This document shows, piece by piece, positions 25,577 to 34,406 of a stretch of 64,000 bases of DNA (the first letter of the stretch is position 1; the number at the start of each line of letters is the position of its first letter). Under the pieces are notes generated by a model. The model searched no databases, was not told the origin of the DNA, and saw only the letters and a list, made by a program, of their open reading frames with translations. The stretch is from Sutcliffiella horikoshii DSM 8719 (GTDB lineage Bacteria > Bacillota > Bacilli > Bacillales > Bacillaceae_I), in contig LQXN01000060.1 of NCBI GenBank assembly GCA_001648575.1, positions 124,001 through 188,000 on the forward strand, read 5' to 3'. A program made the translations under genes and the position numbers.

Positions 25577-26614
25577 TTAATTCAATTCGTTTTTGATGTT
25601 GACAATCTTCTTCGTTTCGTTGGATTCAAGGGCTCCTAAAATAACCATCAAGGAGTTCTTTCCTTCGTTTCCGTCTATAAGCACTTCTTTGTCTTCTAAA
25701 ATGCTTGCTACGAAGTGGTCGACAACATGGGAACCTGTTTGTCCGCCTGCATCATTGCTTTGAATTCTGCCTAATTCGTAGCGTACGGTTTCACCAGTTG
25801 CATATTGTACGACTAAAGAGTGAGTCGGATCGTCTTCAAGGCGAAGAACCGCTTTTTCCGCATAGATGATCGTGGAATTATCCTCCCGCTTGTAAGACCA
25901 GCTTGCAGCTAACGTACCAACGATACCGCTTTCTGTTCTTAACGCGCAAACTGCCGTGTCGTCCACATCTGTGTTTTCTTTTGCAGAAGTTTCGATGAAT
26001 GCTCCCACTTCCACGATTTCTTCTCCTAAAAGATAACGCATCAAGTCGGACTTGTGGACACCTAGATCCCCCATCGCACCGATGAATGCTTCTTCTTTAC
26101 GGAAGAACCAGCTGTCTTTTCCGTCCACGCTCCAGCCTTCTGGCCCAGGGTGTCCGAATGCCGTACGGAAGCTGTAAATCTTCCCGATTTCGCCGCTTTC
26201 GATCAGTTGTTTCGCTTTTTGGTGGGATGGAACAAAGCGTTGGTTGTGCGCGATCATCAGCTTTTTGCCAGATGCTTTTGCTGCAGCGATCATTTCATCT
26301 GCTTCTTCTTTTGACGTTGCCATCGGTTTTTCACATAAAACGTGCGCTCCAGCTTTGGAAGCATAAATGGATACAGGGGCATGCAGGTAGTTAGGCGTGC
26401 ATACACTCACAACATCCAGTTCTTCACTGTCGATCATTTCTTGATAGCTTTCATATGCTTTCCCGCCGTATGTTTCAACAGCTTGCTCCGCGCGTTCCCT
26501 CACGACATCACATAATGCCACAAGCTCTACATTTTGGTTTGCATGGTACTCCGGTAAATGGCGGTGTTTTGCGATACTTCCGCACCCTACTACTCCAACT
26601 CGTAATTTCTTCAT
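25577..26614 (-). CDS. Gfo/Idh/MocA family oxidoreductase 1
   Basis: A 345-residue NAD(P)-dependent sugar oxidoreductase. The Rossmann motif GVVGCGSIAKHRHLPEY is at residues 8-24 and the EKPMATS motif near 97; the C-terminal barrel has the DLGVHKSDLMRYLLG segment with the catalytic-type His. The family oxidises secondary alcohols of sugars or inositols. It sits between thuA and the isomerase gene, 12-15 bp from each. Confidence 0.85.
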   Translation of the reverse strand: MKKLRVGVVGCGSIAKHRHLPEYHANQNVELVALCDVVRERAEQAVETYGGKAYESYQEMIDSEELDVVSVCTPNYLHAPVSIYASKAGAHVLCEKPMATSKEEADEMIAAAKASGKKLMIAHNQRFVPSHQKAKQLIESGEIGKIYSFRTAFGHPGPEGWSVDGKDSWFFRKEEAFIGAMGDLGVHKSDLMRYLLGEEIVEVGAFIETSAKENTDVDDTAVCALRTESGIVGTLAASWSYKREDNSTIIYAEKAVLRLEDDPTHSLVVQYATGETVRYELGRIQSNDAGGQTGSHVVDHFVASILEDKEVLIDGNEGKNSLMVILGALESNETKKIVNIKNELN

Positions 26615-26626
26615 TATATTAACCCC

Positions 26627-27349
26627 CTATTTGCTTTTGATCTCTTCTAATGGTTTTGCATTTCCATAATAAACGTCGCCGATCGTCGTCGGCTTTGCCC
26701 AATTAACGGCATTCTTGATGACTTTTTGTACTTTTTCATGATAGTAAGTCGGATATGTCTCATGACCTGGACGGAAATAAAACACTTTTCCTTTGCCGCG
26801 TTTATACGTGCAGCCGCTTCGGAAAACCTCTCCGCCTTCAAACCAACTGACAAAAACCAGCTCGTCCGGATCTGGAATATCGAAGTGCTCGCCATACATT
26901 TCCTCGCGCTCGATATCGATGTGCTCCCCGATTCCTTCTGCGATTGGATGGCCCGGTGATACTACCCAGATGCGTTCTTTCTCGTCCGCTTCTCTCCATT
27001 TCAGGTCACATGTCGTACCCATCAATGTTTTGAAGATTTTGGAGAAATGACCAGAGTGAAGAACGATCAATCCCATTCCGTCTAGTACTCTATTTTTCAC
27101 GCGAGTGACGATTTCATCGCTTACATCGTCATGTGCTAAATGGCCCCACCATAATAGGACATCGGTGCTGTTAAGTACTTCTTCCGTAAGTCCGTGCTCA
27201 GGCTCGTCCAATGTTGCAGTCCTTACTTCGTAGTCTTCTTCTTTCAGGAAGGAAGCAATGGCTCCGTGGATACCTTCTGGATATACTTCTTTCACTTTTT
27301 CGTTTGTTTGTTCATGACGGTTTTCATTCCATACTGTTACTCTGATCAT
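26627..27349 (-). CDS. ThuA-like protein (trehalose utilisation family)
   Basis: A 240-residue glutamine-amidotransferase-like fold of the ThuA family: [68 protein letters not shown]. In rhizobia, ThuA acts with the Gfo/Idh enzyme ThuB on disaccharides through 3-keto intermediates. First gene of this operon. Two palindromes of the LacI-operator type lie 150-190 bp upstream. Confidence 0.85.
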   Translation of the reverse strand: MIRVTVWNENRHEQTNEKVKEVYPEGIHGAIASFLKEEDYEVRTATLDEPEHGLTEEVLNSTDVLLWWGHLAHDDVSDEIVTRVKNRVLDGMGLIVLHSGHFSKIFKTLMGTTCDLKWREADEKERIWVVSPGHPIAEGIGEHIDIEREEMYGEHFDIPDPDELVFVSWFEGGEVFRSGCTYKRGKGKVFYFRPGHETYPTYYHEKVQKVIKNAVNWAKPTTIGDVYYGNAKPLEEIKSK

Positions 27350-27497
27350 TGTTTGTTTCCCCTTTCTTTGCTTGCAATATTATGTGTCAGCTTTCTTACC
27401 AGGCTTTGCCTCACCCTTACTCACCAGTCAGGTTACCTCTGATCTACTTCTATTTTTGTAAAATCTCTAACTCTATTGATTTATTGTGGTTAGTCGT

Positions 27498-27538
27498 ATG
27501 GGAACGTTTCCATATTGCGGTGCATATAACGTTTCGAT
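27498..27538. promoter_or_regulatory. Paired LacI-type operators upstream of thuA
   Basis: ATGGGAACGTTTCCAT (27498-27513) and a weaker ATAACGTTTCGAT (centre 27530.5), 25 bp apart. The remaining 27350-27691 gap holds A+T-rich sequence and no further feature that I can support. Confidence 0.6.
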
Positions 27539-27691
27539 ACAACTCTATTACATTATAAAGGGTCAATAAAGCGTTTTCAATGTTAAAGTCCGAACTATAT
27601 AGTAAAATTCCGACTTGATGATTGAAAGTGTGGGATTTGCTTAACAGGACAAGTCTTAATTTCTATCCTCTTGCAGGTTGTTTCTGCTTTT

Positions 27692-28168
27692 TTATTTATA
27701 TAGTCCTCTAAAAATAAGATTTGCGGTTACGGGCTTCCGTCCCATTTCCCTTGCCCATATAGACAATTGGCCAATGTGGTGTATTTCGTGGGCTAATATA
27801 TGGCGCATTATTTCACCGTGCTTCAAAGTGGTGCTTTGGCCATCGGAATTGATAACTGTATTGGTCCGCAGTTCCATTTCATCTGTCCAAGACAAAACGA
27901 ACGGCTCGACCTCTTCATGGAATCGGGCGGATAAGGCTTTCACCTTTTCCAGGCTGGAGTATTCCTCAAACGGCGGTTCTCCGAGATCTTGTTGTGTTTT
28001 CATAAAGTGGATCCAGCTCTGTTCCACATCGATAATATGGAATAGGGTATACAGGATGTTACCGACCCCACCCACGCGTTCTTTAAGTAATTCTTCCTCT
28101 GGTATATCTTGACACCATAAAAACCAATCATCCCTAACCTGCCAGTTATACTGAAATAGCGTTTTCAT
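27692..28168 (-). CDS. DinB-family protein (YizA-like)
   Basis: A 158-residue four-helix-bundle DinB/YfiT-superfamily protein. Metal ligand candidates are the His in LYTLFHIIDVEQSW and the pair in HILAHEIHHIGQLSIW. Several members are bacillithiol- or mycothiol-dependent transferases. It lies between lacI-like and thuA on the same strand, but no clear role in sugar metabolism follows. GGGAGCTC precedes the ATG. Confidence 0.8.
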   Translation of the reverse strand: MKTLFQYNWQVRDDWFLWCQDIPEEELLKERVGGVGNILYTLFHIIDVEQSWIHFMKTQQDLGEPPFEEYSSLEKVKALSARFHEEVEPFVLSWTDEMELRTNTVINSDGQSTTLKHGEIMRHILAHEIHHIGQLSIWAREMGRKPVTANLIFRGLYK

Positions 28169-28278
28169 TTAAGAGCTCCCACCCATCCTATATTTTTTAG
28201 ACATACTATATGTAAGAGTTCTATATGGATGCCCTAAACTCCCCCTTGGAGTGAAGAATAAGTTATAAACAAAACAAA

Positions 28279-28307
28279 GCCCTTCCTGTCATAACTACAG
28301 GAAAGGC
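28279..28307 (-). terminator. Terminator after LacI regulator gene
   Basis: Minus-strand stem GCCTTTCCTGT / ACAGGAAGGGC, then TTTGTTTTG. Confidence 0.85.
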
Positions 28308-28319
28308 TCCATCCTCATT

Positions 28320-29306
28320 TCACTTTACTGACTTGCGCTCCACGATTTCTGTGGATAGCTTGTAATAGTTCTCCACAGTCTCTTCTTTGGCCAACGCCTG
28401 GAATACGACATGCACCGCCAGCGCACCGACCTCATACTTAGGCTGTCTTACCGTAGTAAGCGGAGGGTTCACATATTCAGCCAGCTGGATATCATCGTAA
28501 CCGATGATGGAAATATCATCAGGCACACTGATTTTGTTTTCTTTGAATGCTTGCAATCCACCGACGGCCATCTCATCGTTTGCATAGAAAATCGCTTCAG
28601 GAAGCTGAGGCTGGGCGATCAGCATTTTTGTTGCACGGTAACCACCTTCACGCGTAAAGTCCCCGAACACCTTCCATTTATTTTGAAACTTGATGCCGTG
28701 TTCCTTTAAGGCGCTCATATATCCTTCATAGCGCATTTGGTTATCATGGGAATTTAAAGGTCCGCTCACATAACCTATTTCACGGTGGCCTTTGGTTATT
28801 AAATATTCAGTTGCCAAGTAGCCGCCATGAATGTTGTCCACTTCGACTTGATAGACAAACTCGTGATTGAGCTTTCTGTCGAGGAGGACGATCGGGAAGC
28901 CTTCTCTGGCCGAGTCCAATATTATATCGTTTGTTATATTATGGGCAAGGATGATCGCTCCATCCACCCGTTTTTCTTTTAAAAATTTCGCTGCCGTCGA
29001 CTGCGCTCCTCCTACGGAACTGCATGCTATCAGGTCGTAGCCATTTGTCATGGAAACTTCCTGTACCCCTTTGATGAGTTCAGAATAGAAAGGACCGGAA
29101 AGATCCCTTAATATGAGTGCAATCGTATTTGTCTTTGTTCTTTTTAAATCGGATGCGAAGCCATTTTTGAAGTAGTTCAATTCCCTTGCAGCTTCCTGCA
29201 CCTTTTTCATGGTCGCAGGACTTACTTTATTTACATTGTTCAGCGCGTAGGATGCCGTTGAGACAGCCACTCCTGCCAGCTTTGCCACATCTTTGATTGT
29301 TGCCAC
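28320..29306 (-). CDS. LacI-family transcriptional regulator of the glucan regulon
   Basis: A 328-residue regulator with the N-terminal helix-turn-helix IKDVAKLAGVAVSTASYALNN (residues ~4-24), a hinge helix region and a periplasmic-binding-like effector domain. The start is GTG at 29306 behind AGGGGGAT. The palindrome TTCGAAACGTTTCAA lies 63 bp upstream of its start, suggesting autoregulation, and recurs before the GH35, GH3, binding-protein and esterase genes. Effector is probably a sophorose-series sugar or a breakdown product; this is inferred from the locus. Confidence 0.9.
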   Translation of the reverse strand: MATIKDVAKLAGVAVSTASYALNNVNKVSPATMKKVQEAARELNYFKNGFASDLKRTKTNTIALILRDLSGPFYSELIKGVQEVSMTNGYDLIACSSVGGAQSTAAKFLKEKRVDGAIILAHNITNDIILDSAREGFPIVLLDRKLNHEFVYQVEVDNIHGGYLATEYLITKGHREIGYVSGPLNSHDNQMRYEGYMSALKEHGIKFQNKWKVFGDFTREGGYRATKMLIAQPQLPEAIFYANDEMAVGGLQAFKENKISVPDDISIIGYDDIQLAEYVNPPLTTVRQPKYEVGALAVHVVFQALAKEETVENYYKLSTEIVERKSVK

Positions 29307-29368
29307 CTTGCATATCCCCCTTAGAAAGACAGGCCAGTTGTCAAAAATGACATATTGGCCTGCCCCTG

Positions 29369-29383
29369 TTCGAAACGTTTCAA
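29369..29383. promoter_or_regulatory. LacI-family operator in its own promoter region
   Basis: TTCGAAACGTTTCAA. A second, weaker site TGTAAACGTTATTA at 29403-29416 resembles a cre half. Confidence 0.7.
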
Positions 29384-29467
29384 TCTCCTATCTATAGCAT
29401 AATGTAAACGTTATTATTATTCAATAGTTTATGACTTCCAATGAGGGGATTCTTAAATGTGCCCTCC

Positions 29468-30583
29468 TCAGTTTTTAAACAATACCTGATTTTCCTGACT
29501 CAAGCCAAAAGGGAGGATTTCAGGACGTGCACAGCCATTTTTTATTGGAAGATGCTTTCCTTCTTTTGAAGACTCGTGGATTGCATGCATTACCTCTAGG
29601 ACCTGTAGAGCCATATGTCCATTGGCCCTGTGGGGTCTGTCCGCCCTAATGGCATGTGCCATATCTGCCGCACCGATTCCTCGGCTGTTATCTGTGTAGC
29701 CATACTCCATCGGCACATCCTTAAAGTTGTTTTCCCCTACACCTCTCACCCCGATTGCACCGCCAAAATTGTTGGGATCCGGGACACTTAGCGTTCCCTT
29801 TGTTCCGTAGATTTCCATGCAAGGCAGCTGCGTTCCACCCATCACATCAAAACTTGTGATAAGCGTTCCTACCGCTCCATTTTCAAAATTAAGCAATCCG
29901 GTCACATGTGTGGGTGTGTTCACTTGAATTTTTCGTCCATAATCTTCTTTTCTTGTCACGGTCCGTTTCTCAAAGGCTGATTGAGTAGAACCTGTCACCC
30001 GTTTGATCGGACCCAGCAGGTGAATGAAAGCAGTCAAGTAATACGGACCCATGTCAAACATTGGTCCGCCACCTTTCTGGTAGTAGAAATCTGGAGCAGG
30101 ATGCCAGCCTTCCGGACCAGCACCAAGCATGAAACCTGTTGCGGCAACAGGTTTGCCGATAACTCCTTCATCGATTAGTTTGCGACAGGTTTGCAGAGCT
30201 CCGCCAAGGAAGGTATCCGGGGCACAACCAACACGGAGTCCTTTTTGCTCAGCTAGTTCTAAAAGTTTTCTTCCTTCCTCGACCTCTATCGTCAATGGTT
30301 TTTCCACAAAAACGTGCTTGCCTGCCTCAAGTGCGGCAAGGGTCACTTCATAATGTGCTTTAGGGATGGTCAGGTTAATGACCATTTCAATTTCAGGATC
30401 TGCTAACAATTCCTCAACTGTATAGACTTTCCCCACGTTATATTCAGCAGCCTTCTCTTTCGCGCGTTCCAGATTTAAGTCTGCTACTGCGACAATATCC
30501 AAAATCGAAAATTTAGATGGTGCTTCTAAATAGATTCCACTGATGGTGCCTGTTCCGATAACTCCCACTTTAACTTTTTTCAC
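29468..30583 (-). CDS. Gfo/Idh/MocA family oxidoreductase 2
   Basis: A 371-residue sugar oxidoreductase with GVIGTGTISGIYLEAP at residues 8-23, EKPLTIE near 96 and GGPMFDMGPYYLTAFIHLLG in the substrate domain. The start is GTG 30583 after GAGGAGAG. It is separated from the upstream GH94 gene by a hairpin and is likely co-transcribed at a lower level. It differs clearly from oxidoreductase 1, so the locus has two distinct oxidation steps. Confidence 0.85.
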   Translation of the reverse strand: MKKVKVGVIGTGTISGIYLEAPSKFSILDIVAVADLNLERAKEKAAEYNVGKVYTVEELLADPEIEMVINLTIPKAHYEVTLAALEAGKHVFVEKPLTIEVEEGRKLLELAEQKGLRVGCAPDTFLGGALQTCRKLIDEGVIGKPVAATGFMLGAGPEGWHPAPDFYYQKGGGPMFDMGPYYLTAFIHLLGPIKRVTGSTQSAFEKRTVTRKEDYGRKIQVNTPTHVTGLLNFENGAVGTLITSFDVMGGTQLPCMEIYGTKGTLSVPDPNNFGGAIGVRGVGENNFKDVPMEYGYTDNSRGIGAADMAHAIRADRPHRANGHMALQVLEVMHAIHESSKEGKHLPIKNGCARPEILPFGLSQENQVLFKN

Positions 30584-30604
30584 GATATTCTCTCCTCATA
30601 AAGA

Positions 30605-30634
30605 AATACGGCGTAAATAAATCCACGCCGCATT
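30605..30634 (-). terminator. Hairpin between GH94 and oxidoreductase 2 genes
   Basis: Minus-strand stem AATGCGGCGT / ACGCCGTATT followed by TCTTTATG; a weak T-run suggests partial termination. Confidence 0.55.
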
Positions 30635-30683
30635 CTTATTTAAATTGGTATCTTCCTATTTTACCTTATAGTGGTAAAAATGA

Positions 30684-33600
30684 TTATAAATATACCTCAA
30701 TTTTATTTACACCATCAACCAAGTGCTGGTTCAGATCTTCTTTGCTGATGACTAAACCTCCATTACGATAGCGGTTGGAAACCTCTGCTCCCGCCACTGC
30801 TTTCCCATTTACACGGACTTGCTTTTGCTCTTTGCCTAAGTGATAGACAAATTGAACATCATGTCCGTTCACTTTATAGGTGAAGTGCAGCCCGTCAAAC
30901 TCTGCTGGAAGTACAGGGTCCATTACAAGGTCTCCGGCTTGGAAGCGGATGCCAAGGCAATTGGAAATCAGCTGGTTCATGTAGATTCCAGGTCCGCTAG
31001 AATAGATTCTCCAGCCGCCTTTTACTTTTACTGAACCATCGCGCAGCTTACCGAACTGTTCTTGTGCCTCGTAACGGTCGTTAAATTGTCCGTCAGAAGA
31101 ACTGAAGTAGGCATTGCTTTGTCGGCGCTCTGCGTTTGGCACTGCCTGCTGGATATTGATCGGATTGATTGTATTTAACCCTTTCCAAACTTCATCTGTC
31201 TTCCCAAGCTTGGCCATTGCTTCCACATAGCGGATATGTGCGTGCACATATTGAAGACCGATTTCACGGCCGAAGTTTGCCGCCTGTTCTGCACGTTTGA
31301 AGTGAGTGCTGACCCCGCCTGCATAGTTTGCCGGGCGGTTCATGAGGCGTACGCCGTCCGGGCAGTACAACTCCTTCTTGATCAGATCAAAGTGTGCTTT
31401 CGCTTGTTCAGGTGTTAATAGTTCACTGATCATGCTGCGGGTCATAGGCAGCAAACGATAATGAATGCCTGTTTTCGTATCTTCTGGGTGAACCATCAAT
31501 TCCGGCTTATCCTGATCTTCCATGTAGACGAAACCAGGAATTACTTCTGATCCAAGCATGTATTTATTAAAGTCGATTTCAATTCCTTTTGCCAAAGCTT
31601 TCAATTCATCTGCTTCTTCTGTTAATACACCTTCAAGCGCTTTGGAAAGAGTATTCAATACTTGATATGTCAAGGACACTGTCCAACTCGATACCATGAA
31701 TTGTTTTAGCTGGGCATTTGCCGGTTGCAGTGTATCATCCCAGTCCCCGTCCCCGTAGGAAGATAAGAATGTATCATGCAGGAAGTGATCCTTTATGAAT
31801 TGAATTTCTTTTTTCGCATGCTCCAACACAGTTGCTTTTTCTTCTGTGAAGTGGAAGGCACCACGAACAGTGTACGGAACCTTTTCTTCTAAAATGGAGT
31901 AATCCTTTGTGATCGTAAGGTAATCACTTAACACTTTAAGTGGCCATACGATGATATCTCCATGACTTTCTTCACTTTGAATGCGGAAGTATTTATCGAA
32001 CATGAACCATTGCGGCCAGTTCCCAGTATCCTCATATTGATGAGTGTACACCTTTTTGATGATTTCCTTCACGCCTTCGTAGTTTTGTGTTGCCATGAAA
32101 TATTCGGTCGGCCCCTGGCAAACATCGCGCGTTCCCCATGCCGCTCCACCGTACTGCTCAAGGCCATGTGGAACAGAGTAGTGAACAAGCATGTTGTGCG
32201 TATACCACCATGCAGTGGCATTCATTTTTTCTAACTCTTCCTTGCTTTCACCGCCCAATGTCAGCTTGAATCCGTTCATTACTTTTTCAAAAAATTCACG
32301 GTAACGCTCTGTTTCCGCTTTAAAATCACGAACGGTAAATTCTCTATCTTCACCATGCAATAACCCTTGAACCGTCATCGTCCAGCTTGCTGTTGCTTCT
32401 GTTTCCAATACCACAAGGGAAGCAGAACCAGGTGCCATTCCTTCTGCAAGCTTCGTTTCGTCGCTTACAGTAAAGTCTGTGCCTTCCAAAGTCAGTTTGT
32501 ATGCAAGGTCCGGATATACGTGCTTACTGTCTGATCCTTCCACTGCTGTAAATGTCAGCACCTTGCCATCCTCTTTCATGTCATAGGCAACAATCAACTC
32601 ATTGTTATTCATGCAGATTTGGTTTGTAACAAGGAAACGGTAGTTCTTGCCGCTCTCAGAAGCTACCTCTAAGTTAATATCAGGAGAATCGAGTACTGTA
32701 TAGTTTGTGACTACAATGACATCGTCCGCTGTTTTGTAATACCAACGGGAATAGTTAAATCCGATCTCGAACAATGTAGGCATTGTTAAAAGCTTGTACT
32801 GACCTTCCACTTCCACAAAGATGCGCTGTCCGGAAGTTTTCATGACATTCAATGCGTTACGGGCATTTGTCATCATCTTATGGAAAGAAGTGTTCCCTAC
32901 CACAAGCTGCGAGTTGAAGATCCCGTACATATAAGAAGTGGAGGTGATGATGTTCTCTGTCATTTTGTCATTATTGCCTGACATGATGATATGGCCATGT
33001 GGACGCTCCACAACAAGCTCTTTTTCTTTTAACACGATATGTTCATACGTATCAGTGAAGAAGGATAGCAAAGTATCTCCTTCCCATTCCTCTTGCTGGC
33101 GAACGGGGAAGTACTTATCTAATTCGTCTTTTGTAAAAGAAGCTCCGGAAAGCACACCGGATAGGTTGGCATTTGCCGTAACTTTCTCCAGCTCATCAGT
33201 TGAGTCAGATGTTAACCCCTTCACTTCTTCCCAAGCCTGTGCGACTTCGGCAGTGAACTCAAGCTCTGTTACTGCTTCCTGATGGTTTTCTTTGAACAGG
33301 CCGTAGAATACGAAGTTTCCTTGTCCATCAAGCAAGATCTTTTCGGATTGTAGCCCTGTAAAGGCAAATTCATATTGATAGATTTCATTTGCAAGTGTTT
33401 CTTTTGAGAGAACTTCTGGTTGGTTTGTTTCTTTGTATGAAAGACCAAAGAATTGGAAGCCATCCGTTGAGTAGCCAACTGCATTTGTCAGGGAACCTTG
33501 TTGCAGGTAAGGGAAACCTCCCGGCTGTGGCTGATTTTGACGGGAGCAGACTACATATCCATTCTGCCCGTCTTCAAATACTGTGTGGTCGATGTATTGA

Positions 33601-34028
33601 GACAGATAAGATTCGTTAGTACGGACAAGTCCTTTGCTTCCGATTCCAACGTCTTGGCCGTAAACGATATCGATTGTTTGGCCAGCGCCGTTTACGTTTA
33701 CATCCCAGAACCAGATGCCTTTATCAGATAGACGGAAGTTCACGGAATAGTCGATGTCAGCAACTGTTCCTTCCCATTTGATCTCGTTTTGAGAATGGCT
33801 TGTGTTGCTGGTTGATTTTACGCCTAGTAATGGGTAAGCTTTGATGCCGCTTTCGCCGTGAACGCGAAGGTATAGATTATTCAATGCACCGTCGATCGGG
33901 TTGGACATCCATTGGTTGATCATGATTTCTTTGTGTGTTGCTTCGAAGAGGTCACCGCTGTTCAGGAAAGTAAAGCGGACGTTTCCGGCTTCTATATTAA
34001 TCTTTTGATTGGGTGTTGTTGTTTGCAT
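30684..34028 (-). CDS. GH94 1,2-beta-oligoglucan phosphorylase
   Basis: A 1114-residue intracellular GH94 enzyme. Size and pattern match 1,2-beta-oligoglucan (sophorooligosaccharide) phosphorylase of Listeria innocua, which splits beta-1,2-glucan chains with phosphate to glucose 1-phosphate. The N-terminal ~300 residues are beta-rich; the (alpha/alpha)6 barrel follows, with AAWGTRDVCQGPTEY and the acid catalyst region GDGDWDDT near residue 760. The Listeria gene lies next to a GH3 beta-glucosidase and a sugar-binding-protein gene, and the same set is present here. AAGGAGGACC precedes the ATG. Confidence 0.85.
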   Translation of the reverse strand: MQTTTPNQKINIEAGNVRFTFLNSGDLFEATHKEIMINQWMSNPIDGALNNLYLRVHGESGIKAYPLLGVKSTSNTSHSQNEIKWEGTVADIDYSVNFRLSDKGIWFWDVNVNGAGQTIDIVYGQDVGIGSKGLVRTNESYLSQYIDHTVFEDGQNGYVVCSRQNQPQPGGFPYLQQGSLTNAVGYSTDGFQFFGLSYKETNQPEVLSKETLANEIYQYEFAFTGLQSEKILLDGQGNFVFYGLFKENHQEAVTELEFTAEVAQAWEEVKGLTSDSTDELEKVTANANLSGVLSGASFTKDELDKYFPVRQQEEWEGDTLLSFFTDTYEHIVLKEKELVVERPHGHIIMSGNNDKMTENIITSTSYMYGIFNSQLVVGNTSFHKMMTNARNALNVMKTSGQRIFVEVEGQYKLLTMPTLFEIGFNYSRWYYKTADDVIVVTNYTVLDSPDINLEVASESGKNYRFLVTNQICMNNNELIVAYDMKEDGKVLTFTAVEGSDSKHVYPDLAYKLTLEGTDFTVSDETKLAEGMAPGSASLVVLETEATASWTMTVQGLLHGEDREFTVRDFKAETERYREFFEKVMNGFKLTLGGESKEELEKMNATAWWYTHNMLVHYSVPHGLEQYGGAAWGTRDVCQGPTEYFMATQNYEGVKEIIKKVYTHQYEDTGNWPQWFMFDKYFRIQSEESHGDIIVWPLKVLSDYLTITKDYSILEEKVPYTVRGAFHFTEEKATVLEHAKKEIQFIKDHFLHDTFLSSYGDGDWDDTLQPANAQLKQFMVSSWTVSLTYQVLNTLSKALEGVLTEEADELKALAKGIEIDFNKYMLGSEVIPGFVYMEDQDKPELMVHPEDTKTGIHYRLLPMTRSMISELLTPEQAKAHFDLIKKELYCPDGVRLMNRPANYAGGVSTHFKRAEQAANFGREIGLQYVHAHIRYVEAMAKLGKTDEVWKGLNTINPINIQQAVPNAERRQSNAYFSSSDGQFNDRYEAQEQFGKLRDGSVKVKGGWRIYSSGPGIYMNQLISNCLGIRFQAGDLVMDPVLPAEFDGLHFTYKVNGHDVQFVYHLGKEQKQVRVNGKAVAGAEVSNRYRNGGLVISKEDLNQHLVDGVNKIEVYL

Positions 34029-34069
34029 GATTATGGTCCTCCTTTAATGTATGGGCTGCTTATACTAGG

Positions 34070-34344
34070 CAGTGATTTCCGAAATAGACTTCGCTTACGC
34101 GCGATGTGCTGGAGCTTCGTCCCTTTTTTCGAAGCCACTGAAAAAGTCTTTAATTTAAGGTGTTGTTTTGGGACCGCTGTTGATTTCCGCAAATGGCTTC
34201 GCTTTCCTAGGGGCGCCGCTGGAGCCTCCTCGGCTACGCCAAGGGGTCTCCACCTAGCGCTATCTCCCTCAGGAGTCTTCGCCTTTTGCTCCAATCTACA
34301 GCTAGAAATCTAAAATATGATTAGTTATTGAGTGTTTCAGTGGC
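34070..34344. repeat. Nested repeat: truncated core plus TIR-bounded full core (copy 5)
   Basis: A truncated core (34070-34133) is interrupted by GCCACTGAAAAAGT (34134-34147). A full core follows (34176-34302, arms GCTGTTGATT and AATCTACAGC) and ends with GTGTTTCAGTGGC (34332-34344), which is the inverted complement of the left end. The unit lies between GH3 and GH94 genes inside the operon and fills most of the 378-bp gap. Confidence 0.75.
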
Positions 34345-34406
34345 TTAACTTTGTATACGGGGCAATTTTCTTTACCCTCCTGCTTACACTGCGCTTGCGT
34401 TCATTA

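Noticed and set aside
30684-34028. Cellobiose phosphorylase as the GH94 function
   Set aside because: Length of ~1114 residues and the partner GH3 and binding-protein genes match 1,2-beta-oligoglucan phosphorylase rather than the ~800-residue cellobiose enzyme; direct assay would settle it.
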